A stretch of DNA of 64,000 bases from Trichostrongylus colubriformis (lineage: Eukaryota > Nematoda > Chromadorea > Rhabditida > Trichostrongylidae). Made by a program: the position numbers and the translations under genes. The stretch covers positions 38,129,282 to 38,193,281 of the forward strand of contig OZ022258.1 of the NCBI GenBank assembly GCA_963978905.1, given 5' to 3'. Below the pieces are notes generated by a model, which did no database searches, was not told the origin of the DNA, and saw only the letters and a program-made list of their open reading frames with translations. Positions 11,389 to 21,432 of this stretch are shown here, piece by piece. Positions within the stretch are counted from its first letter, which is position 1. Each line of letters begins with the position of its first letter.

Positions 11389-13411
11389 TAGGCCTCCCTC
11401 GTTAGCGCCTTAGGCTAGCCGCACATCGATTACCAGCTTAGAAGTTTACCAGCTGCACATCGATTTATCGGCTTACTGCTGGAGGGTAGAATACCCCAAC
11501 CGAGATTTGTCGGTGGATCGTTTCTTCAGTCTTTACGGGATAAAATGCATCGCGTTAAAGAATGGTGGCGTTATATTCAAAAGGTAGGACGCTGACCATA
11601 ATGTTATACCGGAGAAATTCTTTGTCAAATTATTTAAGTGCTGACTAGCCTACTTGCTCATGCTCAGTCCTGAGTTTGACGAGGGGCACTCGGAAACTTG
11701 CTATCCTTACCAGTACTCAATGGCAAGTCCAACAGATGGCAAAGAGGTGATGTGTCCAAATGTACCATGAAAGCTAGAGGTCGGAGCAGAAAGGCGTTAT
11801 CAGCTTAATATCCTGGAGCAGTCCAAACGATAGCAGAATACAACTGGGGACTCCAGTGCTGGGTGGGCCGTAGGTTCCAATAATGTGGACGGTCTCTGCT
11901 ACTCACGTGGTTACTTATGAACTGATGTCCCGGTCCCGGTAAGAGTCTTGCCATGTATAATAGTCCCAGGGCGTGGGGTAGCGTTCAGTACGAGTACATA
12001 CGGGCTGTGCGTGGGACTTCATGGGAGTCAGACGGATGATCGATCCCTTTATCCATCATGGCCACAACTCACAAAAAGTCATGGGACGTTGTACTGCTAA
12101 AAAATGGTCTACGAGTGGTACGATTAAGGTAAAAACGCTGTCTTATCAATTTGTGGGGGGGGGGGGGGTGCTGACATCGCATGTAATCCAACAGAATCGG
12201 GCTCAATCGTAGTTGCAACTGATAATGAGATAATGAGAGCGGTACATTTTATATTGCAATCACATTACTAACTTGAATGGATGCCAGAGCTTAGCACATT
12301 CAAGAAATGGCCTGAAAGAAATAGTAATCTCGCCTTTTGATCAATAAAACTCCACAAAAACCGTTTGCATGCATAGCTACTCGATTATAGTATGCTGGGG
12401 GCTCTGCTGAAAGTGGACATAGAAAAGGTCGACTTAAAGGTGCGTGGCTCATTACTATTATAAGAGGCCAAACTGGGTTAGTAACATTAGAGACGGTAAC
12501 TTATTATGCGTTCCCACTCCCCGGTCACTTATCAGCCGATTTTGTTTTGCTCCAGTAGATAAAGGGGAGTGAAGAACGCAAACAAGAATAACTGTCAATG
12601 AGATTAGAAAGCTGATAAAGGTTATCAGTTGCTTTGTCGCCTTCGGATCACTATCGTTTTTATTCTATTCAAATTTGATACCGCTCTTAACTGAACCAAG
12701 TAATGAAGATTTTCTTATTTCAAGTAGAAGCAGTATGAATTCTATGAGGAATCTCACTTCCACGTGATCAGTTAGGCTTACAACACAGCAACACATGACT
12801 CAGCTACATTCTGTCGATAATACCATTGGAAAAGCCTGTTATTTTTGGTTTAATATCAGTGTGTGAACCATTCCTCTTTGGAATATGTAGCTTATTATCA
12901 GTGTAAGTGGATGCTCACTATGATAGTGTTTCTTTCTTGAAAGGAAAACAGGGCCATCCTTCGAAAAGTTCATGGAGTTCTATGTATCCCTTGCTGAAGC
13001 ATCAGCATTGTGTTCCCAATTCTCTTCCTTTTTCACCATATCAGGTTATCTGATGCAATTTCGGCGTGCAGTATGTGATTTATATTCAGTTCGTAGATTG
13101 ATACGGGGCACATGCGAGCTTGGTTCTTTCATCTTTGATATGTCGTTTTCCAAAACTAGACTAGTCTGACTGGAGTCCAATGGGCATGAAACCAACAAAA
13201 AATGAACCTTCTTCGAAACTCAGTTTAAACGGAATGTAACAGTGAAACTGCTGGAAGAAGTCCCGATGTCTTAGGTGACTAGTCGCATCGTGATTCCGTT
13301 CGTTATGTTTAATCACTTTTTCCTTTCGTTGTGCTTGACCGTCTGACCCATTCCTTCCTCATGCAAACGTAATAAAGTCCTACATACACTAATTCGTATG
13401 GGTAGACGTTT
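11389..13411. other. Intergenic DNA with a 14-nt poly-G run
   Basis: No gene or known repeat is supported here. The one notable feature is a pure G14 run at 12155-12168, which is prone to slippage and sequencing error. Confidence 0.5.
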
Positions 13412-13650
13412 GGGTGTGTGCAGATATGACAGCGAATCGCGTGGCCGCGCGCAGCGAGCGGTGCGGCGGGTGCGAGTGCCAGTGACAGGGCATGGCAGCT
13501 TTCAAGCGAGGCAGAGTGGCATTAGTGGAAGCGCATACGTGACGCAGTCACCTCGACCGGCTTCCAAGAGCAATCGATACGGCGAGTCGTACTGGTGGCG
13601 CCGCGAGTGAAACGCCGCGAAGCGATTCGCTGTCATATCTGCACACACCC
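13412..13650. repeat. GGGTG-ended foldback MITE with near-perfect 10-bp TSD
   Basis: The ends GGGTGTGTGCAGATATGACA and TGTCATATCTGCACACACCC are inverted copies, and the match extends through the adjacent GCGAATCGC. The flanks are GTAGACGTTT on the left and GCTGACGTTT on the right, matching at 8 of 10 positions. That is what an old Mutator-like (MULE) target duplication would look like. The GC-rich core has no credible ORF. Confidence 0.75.
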
Positions 13651-14299
13651 GCTGACGTTTCGAGCATCTATCGTGTTCCTTGAAAGCATGGTTGAACTCT
13701 TCATCCGGAGTGGACTTTGAAAAAGTTTTTCTGTCTAGCATATCTCCTTTGATGTGTCGTCTGTCCATTCGTGGTATCTCAAAAACACTGGAAAGATTCC
13801 AATTTAAATTTTACTGAACTACGATTTGAGATTCACAGTGAAGAAACAAGTGGTACCAAACGAGAAAAGAGAAATCAATTTCCTACTCAGCCAGTTGAAG
13901 TGTCATCAACAGCAGAACCATGTGACCATTATTATTACTTATTGGTGATTCTTGAACTTCATCAGTTGGACTACGATGCTGTGGAAATGGTTTGGATTGA
14001 AGGAAGTGCAACAGACTTGTTATCTGGTTAAGGAGAGAGACGTTAGAAGAACTTCTTCCTTCTCCACCCAAACTAAGCCACTTATTGCTTAGAGAAATTC
14101 CTCTCTCCCTCAAATCCTTCGCACTTATGCCATTTAGGTGCCATACCTCATTTTAATGTGATTTGCACTTTCTTCTCTGACTTATTTTTATACAGCATGC
14201 ACGCAGCATACAGAGTTTAGAAGTGAAAGTGGAAGTTAAAGACAGTGTGAGGGGTAATGTGAGTGATAAGGAATCCGAAATGGAACCATTTAGTGAAAA

Positions 14300-14830
14300 A
14301 CTACAGGTCTGAAAGGCCTTCGTGTGGCGAAATCCCGCGCCGGAGGCGCCCCTTGAGATGTGACGAAGACGGCCTTGTCAGGGAAAGCCGCCTTTATTCA
14401 GGGCAGCCCGCCTCCTGGCGACGAGATTCCCCCTGACTGGCTGGGTGGGAGGGGAGAAGGCGATGCAGCACGGCTGGAGCAATCCGGGCGCGCTTTTGTG
14501 AACAGAGCGTCGCATACACAATCTCAATCAGCTGATTATCTGTTTCAGTGTTTTGATTTTTGCTGCTCGCCTCGTACAATCTGCGAGTTTTTCTTTTCTG
14601 TTCTTCTTTTTCATTAATTCTCACTCGATGTCTTCGCTCGTTTGTAGTTAACGATGGGGTGCCTTTTAAGTTTTTTGTATTGTTTCCTCACTGTGCGCAT
14701 TGATTGCTTGACTACATGCCAATGACAGAGTCGCCCTGGCTACCCACCTCTCGACGAACTCATCCACGGAATGGTCGTCCACGTCGAGAATTAACGGTGG
14801 GAAGGGGGTCCTCTTACTCGGGTTTTTGGC
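14300..14830 (+). repeat. Dispersed repeat, copy 1 (paired with 17.7-18.06 kb)
   Basis: Shares with 17725-18065, in the same order, motifs such as GCGAAATCCC, GCGCCCCT, CCGCCT, an ACTGG..GGGTGGGAG tract, ACATGCCAATG, and GTCGTCC.CGTCGAGAA. Copy 2 lies a few hundred bases upstream of RTE-type coding remnants, so this may be a 5' region of an RTE-family element. That link is inference. Confidence 0.5.
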
Positions 14831-15027
14831 CAATTCCATCTGTTTTTCTTCACTGTCCTGTTGCTAAGCACGCCTTTGATGGTGTTCGATGAATTGGTAT
14901 AACAGCGTTTCCCTGCACGGAGAACTTCCGGAGAATTCAGGGTGAATTCACTGTTTTCGGTGGTATATCCGTTGCACGTCTGGCATTGTGTTAGTGGGAC
15001 GTACTGGAAGTTTCCGCCGTATTCGCG

Positions 15028-15177
15028 CATTCATACTCGGCGCCAGCGAGGAGTGGCTGCGTTTACAGCTAACGAGACAGGCAGAGTGGCACAGGGAAGT
15101 GCAGAGACGACGCAGGCAACGAAGCAGAGTGGCATAAATGGAGGCGCAAAGACACGCAGACACGCCCTGCCGCCGGA
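15028..15177. repeat. GC-rich foldback MITE, second copy
   Basis: Begins ATTCATACTCGGCGCCAGCG, carries GGAGTGGCTGCG at the left and CGCAGACACGCCCTGCCGCC at the right. Same family as 5919-6048 and 41202-41366. Confidence 0.55.
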
Positions 15178-15542
15178 ACCGTAAAATATGGACGCTGCCT
15201 TATCGAGCGTGCACGAGATAAGCCCATATTTGGCTGTGTGTCAAGCAAGACGATTGAGATGCCGCTCCTTTTTTTTACATCGGTAAAAGTCACCCGCTCT
15301 ACACTTATAGCTTCCTTGAAGCTCCACAAGTTCCATTTCATCACTAATTTCGGGTTAATAAGACCCCTATGAGTGATCTTTCTCAACACCTCAGGCTTGG
15401 CTAGCAATAATGGAGGTAACAACGAATGTGAGCGGGTAATCAGGAGAAGGAACCGCATCGAATCAAAGGTTCTTTCACTGGTTTTAAAGGTTCCGAAAGA
15501 GGTCTTGTTGGTGAAATGTGTTGGGTCAAGACACTTCCAGGA

Positions 15543-15806
15543 GGGTATGTGCACTTATGGCGGAAAATCGCTTGGCGGTGTCGCACTCGCGTCGCCATCA
15601 GCACGACTTGCTGACTCGATTGCCCTTGGGAGCCCGGCAGAGCGTGGCTGCGTCACTTCTGCACTTCCACCCATGCCACACTGCCTCCTGCCCCCATGCC
15701 ACCCTGCCTCGCTTGAAGGTTGCCATGCGCTGCCACTGGTACTCACACCCGCCGACTCGCTCGCCGCGGGCGGCCACGCGATTTTCCGTCATAGGTGCGC
15801 ACACCC
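15543..15806. repeat. GGGTG-type foldback MITE
   Basis: The left end reads GGGTATGTGCACTTATGGCG with GAAAATCGC, and the right end GCGATTTTCCGTCATAGG with TGCGCACACCC. The same type of right end occurs alone at about 63.24-63.29 kb. Flanks do not give a clear target duplication. The centre is GC-rich and supports overlapping spurious ORFs on both strands. Confidence 0.65.
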
Positions 15807-16026
15807 TTTCGAACAATCGTAAGCGGTCTGTGTCATTCTCTGAATGGTGTCGCTAGTAATAGGCACTCTCTGTAGGTGCTAATGACCACTACAAGCGCTT
15901 CAATCCCCAAAAGATCGTTAGGCAGGTGCCGCCATGTTTCAAATATCGGACAAATGGCAGATTGAGGCTTTTCTCGTCTGCTGGCCAGATCTAACCCAAC
16001 CACGGCGAGTTGTGATTGCTTGATTA

Positions 16027-16262
16027 TAATATAACCAGTTGGGCTGGCGCGCACTACTGCGCGTCACACACGAAAGCATGCAAAGTGAGCGCGTGTATCG
16101 AACTCTCTCACCCCGCCACACACTCTCACTCTCGCCACTCACCCAAGCCCGTAGGCCACACCCTGCCACGCGATGGACTGTACCTCAAACTTGGGTAATT
16201 GAACCACATAATTTCGTGACAGACGGAGGGACAGACAAGCGTTTTATATATAGTAGGGATAG
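16027..16262 (+). repeat. Dispersed ~235-bp repeat with GACAGAC / TTATATATAGTAG end
   Basis: Starts ACCAGTTGGGCTGGCGC, contains CGAACTCTCTCACCCCGCCA, and finishes with TTCGTGACAGACGGAG and TTTTATATATAGTAG. A second copy sits inside the mariner derivative at 31.97-32.19 kb. The same terminal module closes the minisatellite-bearing repeat at 54.6-55.3 kb. It is non-coding, probably a non-autonomous element of unknown class. Confidence 0.65.
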
Positions 16263-16707
16263 GGATACCTAAAACTGCAAAAACAATGGCTTTTCTTGCG
16301 CTTATTAAGAAAGGGAAGGTGAGAAAGGTGTTCATTTCCAGAAATACAGTGATAAGCTTTCGCTACAATACTTCACCAGCTTTTCTAGTAGGATGGAATC
16401 TGACTGGAATTAGGTGAAAATAGTACATCATTGCTTGCAAAGGTTAGTCAGTGCGCGGACAACTCCATGATGCCATGGTCATGAACAGGTGAGGCTGGTG
16501 ATAGGTAAATGGAAAAAAGAGTTGGTTAGCTCGACCATACTGTAGAAGAGTTCTGGTGGACAGCTAGTACCATAAATCAATAACAGCCAATGTCGAGAGA
16601 GAGCACAGTGTCCTTGGAAGGAGCTCTTGGCCTACTTCAAGGATTTTTTGTGTCGTATTGTTGATCAGCCTTGTAAAATCACTAACTGTACGTAAAATAA
16701 TGTCGAA

Positions 16708-16900
16708 GGGTGTATGTTAGGATAGAAAATCCGCGTGGCCGCGGTAAGCGCGCGAAATGCTCCGTAATGGTTGAGTCCTGAAGCGATTACACACAGAATG
16801 AGGTGTAGAGCACCGTCATCGCTTTAGGACTAATTCAATGCGGCGCGCATAGCTTGCCCGCGTCGCACACCGAACGAATGTGAATTTTCTATCCTAATGG
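16708..16900. repeat. GGGTGTAT-ended foldback MITE, right end degraded
   Basis: The left end GGGTGTATGTTAGGATAGAA matches the layout of the 26484-26713 element, and the right arm has TTTTCTATCC. The centre shares the CCTGAAGCGATTAC and ATCGCTT blocks with that element. Confidence 0.6.
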
Positions 16901-17228
16901 CATAAAGCCGTATGTCGAATAAGGTGGCGTATGAATAATAATATGGAACTGACTAGGGGTTCCCTTAGGTTGGGTGACAGCATAGTAATCAGCTTTTGGC
17001 AGACTTCTTCAGTGTTTGGGAGAGAGATGACTTTCGCGTGGATTCACTTAACCTTTAACTCAATTTTTCCCTCTATTAAATCCTCTCCAACGACTTCGCG
17101 CTTTCTCATTGTGACGCAATTTTCAAAATACCCCATTCTTGTTTTTTTTTTTTGAGATCGATGAATCACAAAATGCAGTGGAGTTCTAGCCACTGATCAC
17201 CTTTCGACTACTATTCGAGAAAGCACTT

Positions 17229-20200
17229 ATGCAAAGTGAGCAATATGACAGTCAGCCTAAACGGCTGCGTACCGAAGCAAAAACTTCCGGTAGGTTAAGA
17301 TGATGATGCTTCAACTATTGGGACCAACTGCAAAAATTCGCTCATCTATAAGACCTTTTTATACTTTTCCAGCTGACAGCTCTGCAAGTGCATCAACCGT
17401 TGACGACCCCGTCGATGGAAGTACAGTAAATAAACGAGAAACGATTGACAATCTGATCAACACACTTCAACGATTGCGAGTAGGTTGTGGAAAGTTGAGC
17501 GCCAGTATCCTACTCACACTTCATCGTATTCAGGATGGCGATGATAACTCCTTGGCTTCGTCCGCGGTGGATGTGCTGAGTTCAATGGGTATGTCTGGTC
17601 TCCGATCAATAATATTCCAATTAAAAGTGCGGTCAAAGTAGATATTAGTTAAAGACAGCATTGGGGGTACCGTGGTAATGGAGAAATCCCTACAGGAAGT
17701 CATTCACATGGTAGTCCTGAGCCTATGAAGGCTACCTGCGCCGAAATCCCGGTGAAAAGCGCCCCTCCGAGCTGTAGAAACGTCGCAAAAAGCCGCAACC
17801 GCGCAACTGTCCCGCCTCTTAGATGAGACGATCCCGCCTCCCGATGACGTAATTCCCGATCGACTGGGGTGGGAGCGACCAAAGAGATGCGTCAGGATCG
17901 AAGGTTTTGCGGCGCGCCGCAGTTTTAGCTTGAAACTCCCTCAAAAAAAAATAGATGTTGTCGTATTTCCAAGCATTCCCCTGTGTTCACTTGGCAACAT
18001 GCCAATGGGAAACTAGATCAGCCTATTCCCCTCTTGACGGGCAGGTCGTCCGCGTCGAGAACAACAGTACTTTTCGTCCGGCTTTCCCCTAATGCTGCCT
18101 TTAGGTGAGTAGAAGGGAAAAAGGAAAGCGAGTGGTCAAGAATGTGTGTCGATGCCTGCAACTCAAAATTGTGGAGTTCCATCGTGCTGAGGTAGAGACC
18201 GTGCCTTACAAGAAATTGCGAAATTGGTGACGGTAACGGCATCAGCGTATCATCGTGAGCTAGACAAGAACTTCTATGTAGAAATCGTAGAGGTGGGTGT
18301 GTACTCCCACGTCAAGACTTCGTACCGTAACGCGCGGCGTGCGACGCAATGCATACGAGCTGAGAACGCCGCTGTAATTGAATCCCGAAGCAATTGCACG
18401 GTAATGCTCGATGCGCCGTATCCAGTTGTCGTGTAATCGCTTGAGGACCCAACTATGCCGCGCCCATGGATCTTGCATGTATCACCTAGCATGCGACACG
18501 CTCCGTGGCGAAATACTAACGTGGGAGTTCGCACTCCTCGAAAGTGGCACGCAGAATCTTTGCTCAAGGTATGTGATCAGTAGCGAGAAGTACCTGTGAA
18601 AGAACTAGCCCGGTCAAAGGAATGAGTTCGAGTGGGATTCTGATTGTGGATTCTCTGACCGTTGGGAGTTTGCTCACCTGAGGAAGGGCAGGAGCATCCA
18701 GTTTCCATGCCTTCAGGACACAGGTTGGAAAAAGCTAGGGCAGGAGGGATCGAAGATGGTGTCACACACTTCTACAAGGATGAAGCACCAAACGAAACGG
18801 TGCAGCCATAGCGATAGCAAAGTCACTCGATCACAGGATCAACGACCGAATCATGGCTGTGCGAATAGACAAAAAGAAGAGTAGTGGACCATAATGACCG
18901 TATACGCACCCTAATCTGGCTATTCTGAAGCCAAAAATGATCGAACTATCTGTAACTCGATGATGCCGTCAGGTCAGTCGGAGATGGACGCAATCACCGT
19001 AGCGAGCGACCTGAAAGGTCATGTCGACAGTGATAGAAGAGGACTAAAGAGAATGCATAGAGGCTGGGAAGTTGTGATAAGTGATGTGAGAGAGGGAGTG
19101 TTTGATTCACCTTCAGCCTGCGACCTAGCCTTATAGCCCGTTGTTCGCAGAAAGGGAAACTCACAGCAGCGGTGGAAGGCGAAGTGGATCATTCGCTTGC
19201 AAGGAGACCAATCTTCAAAAGTGTAAAAACGTCAACGTGATGCCTGGGAGAAACTGGAATCTCAGCACAGTTATCTAGTTACGACACTATTAGCCCAGAG
19301 CTACCCCACTACCTCTCCAAGCGATGTAATCGAAGAGGTGATTTTTGGAAAACCTTCGGATTTAGCTGCAAACTTCCACCCAGGGGTTTGACCCGTAGAA
19401 CACAAATATGAAATTCGTTTGACGCGAAACTACTTGGTGCCTGTGCCATAGGCGCCGACGGATCCACCAGCGCCGGCGCCTATGGCGCAGGCGCCAAGTA
19501 GTTTTGCGTCAAACGAATGTCATATTCGTGTACTGCGGGTCGAAATACCACTGAGTAGAAGTTTGCAGCTAAATCCAAAGGCTTTCCAAAAATCACCTCT
19601 TCGACCACATCGGCTGAAGAGGTAGTGGGGTAGCTCGGGGTAAATAGTGCCACAGTTTACGAATGTCATCACCGCTGTAAGTAATTCCCAGTCGTACATT
19701 ATACTAACAGGAGTCGGTAGCCACGTCCTACCACTCCTACCCCTCACGGTAGATCACAAGGCAAGTTCAATTTCTTTCTTTCGTATATTGACGTCTCCAT
19801 GAATTGAATGAGTATGTCCGAAGTGCTAGGGGTCTTTGGCACTTGATCGGGTAAGTCAAGAGTCAGCGAACTTTGAACCAATTTTTAGGCCTCTGAAGAC
19901 GACGAAAGGGTTGAAAAATCAAGCCATTAATAAAAATTGATTTACCTAAAACCTCATTCGGCAAAGCAGCAAACGGATAATCTAAGTATCATGCCAAGGT
20001 TCCAAGAAGAGAGAACATGGAGAAAGCTATCAACAGTTATCATTGATTCATTACATGAACGAGAGGTTCGGGGGGATTCGTGGGCCAACAGACTGCAATC
20101 GAAAGTGAAAGCATGCAATAACAATTTCTTCTCCTTAGCGCCCACATCACTTGCAAGCAAGAAAGACTCAGTAGCCGATCGCCGGAGAAAAGCTGTCTTA

Positions 20201-21339
20201 GTAGCTTTGCAAAGGTGGAGGAAAGAAGGAATGTATTAGGTTGTAAGGAAAGTTTTGGCCGGTTTTTGAAATTTCAACTTCGAGAGATCATAACTCGGCT
20301 CAGAGTGCATCTTTTCTCACAGAGTGAGCACCATTAGATTCGCCACACTCTTGGCAACACTATGCATACCTACACATCTCAATTTGATAAAGGGCTGATA
20401 ATTTATATTGCGCGAAATGAAAAAAAGTCGACTTCAAATCGCCACTCTTTCTGAACACACTGCTACTGAAGGAGCTGGCCAGATGTTTTGGGAAGTGGGA
20501 CATAGTTAGCGCTAGATCTGATGAACATGATAGACGAGTAAGGGCCTCACCCTGCAACTGCTTCAATTAGTGGAAGAGGATTTGTGAAAAATGCGCTTGC
20601 GCATGGCTGCCGTGGGGGGTCCCGCGGCACCCATTTTTTTGGATTTTTCCAAATTAAGGCCACTTGAGGTGGTCAGCTAAGGTTGCTTGTTGAGGGCCAA
20701 TACCTGTGGATATCCCCTGCAAATATGGACGCTCATCGCCTTCTGCCGTTTTAGTTAAAGCGATTTGATCAATTGAAAATTCGAGCAACTCGTCCTCATT
20801 TCTGCACTTCTGAAACCGGAGACAATGTGTTCCATCCAGTGATACACCCCCTCCTCTTGCAGTATTCACATTTGTGGTCACCTTCGCTGGGACTCGGCTA
20901 AACAAGAACTCTTGAAGTGAAGTCATCTTAAAAGTGCCATTTTCGCAGCACTTTAAAACTTCCCTAATAAATTGAAAACCTTGTGGCATTCCAAATAAAA
21001 CATATATTCTGAAAGAGCAACTTTTTCTCTATCTAACGAGCACAATATGTCAGCTGATTCATGTTGACGCGCTCTGATATTTAAATTTATCTTGTGATTG
21101 CGAAAAAGCGGCCAGAACTTTCCTTACAACCTAATAGTATTCATAGCTGGGGTACTCTTTGATCAAAATAAAACGTTCTCTCTAGCATATATACAAAATT
21201 CATGCATGAAATTGTGAAAATTTTTGGGCAAAGCGAGATTATTGGTTCAAATTGTTTTTTTTTAGCGAGAGGATGCACCGTTCAGCCCTCCACCGCACCA
21301 ACAACAGAATTGTCGAATAATCTTCCAGATGAAACGAGG
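17229..21339 (+). CDS. Predicted host gene, first three exons (uncharacterised)
   Basis: Three exons join in frame. Exon 1 (17229-17289) starts MQSEQYDSQPKRLRTEAKTS and ends at G|GTAGGT. Exon 2 (17373-17588) follows a TTTTCCAG acceptor and ends at G|GTATGT. Exon 3 (21266-21339) follows TTTTTTTTAG and ends at AGG|GTGAGA. The phases 1, 1 and 0 fit exactly. Exon 2 carries a Ser-rich stretch and then an amphipathic helical segment (ETIDNLINTLQRLRVGCGKL). I do not recognise the family. Exon 3 lies 3.7 kb downstream across transposons, so its membership is less certain than the exon 1-2 join. A KRLR motif near the N terminus suggests, but does not prove, nuclear location. Confidence 0.45.
17725..18065 (+). 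repeat. Dispersed repeat, copy 2 (paired with 14.3-14.8 kb)
   Basis: Same ordered motifs as 14300-14830, ending at GTCGTCCGCGTCGAGAA. It lies inside the putative intron after exon 2 of the plus-strand gene. Confidence 0.5.
18296..18545. repeat. GGGTG-type foldback repeat
   Basis: The left arm GGGTGTGTACTCCCACGT is partly mirrored by ACGTGGGAGTTCGCACTCC on the right. The centre contains CCCGAAGCAATTGCAC and TAATCGCTTGAGGACCCA blocks related to the other GGGTG-ended elements at 16.7 and 26.5 kb. Confidence 0.5.
18600..19130 (+). pseudogene. RTE-type retrotransposon relic (endonuclease region)
   Basis: Frame-shifted fragments resemble the AP-endonuclease N-terminal region of nematode RTE elements: a block reading HFYKDEAPNETV, an IAIAKSLDHRINDRIMAVRI block, and TVYAP further on. 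Stops and frameshifts break it repeatedly. The better preserved equivalent at 53.35 kb (ITVYAPQAGCTEHDKGNFYL) supports the assignment. Confidence 0.4.
19282..19652. repeat. 371-bp near-perfect palindrome
   Basis: The two halves are inverted copies over almost their full length. Paired blocks include AGCTACCCCACTACCTCTCC with its complement near 19620, AATCACCTCTTCGA with its mirror, and CTACTTGG.GCCTG..CCATAGGCGCC around a short GACGGATCCACCAGC centre at about 19458-19472. It would extrude as one long hairpin. It does not match the other foldbacks in the window. No ORF of note. Confidence 0.8.
20236..21134 (-). mobile_element. TA-bounded element with mariner-type ends, coding content unrecognised
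   Basis: The ends TTAGGTTGTAAGGAAAGTTT and GGCCAGAACTTTCCTTACAACCTAA are inverted copies, and both flanks are TA. The TTAGGTTG start is shared with the mariners in this window. Length is 899 bp. The minus-strand frame 20654-20989 (starting MPQGFQFIREVLKCCENGTF) has no motif that I can assign to a transposase. It may be a non-autonomous mariner-related element. Confidence 0.65.
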
Positions 21340-21432
21340 GTGAGAGATTCCTCTCATGTTTATATAAACCTTTTTTCAAAATAAAACCGGTTTAAACTCA
21401 AGCTTCCACTAAAATCACATTACGAATTACAG

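Noticed and set aside
15069..15554. 161-residue minus-strand frame
   Set aside because: Crosses a foldback MITE and unrelated flanking DNA. No domain recognised.
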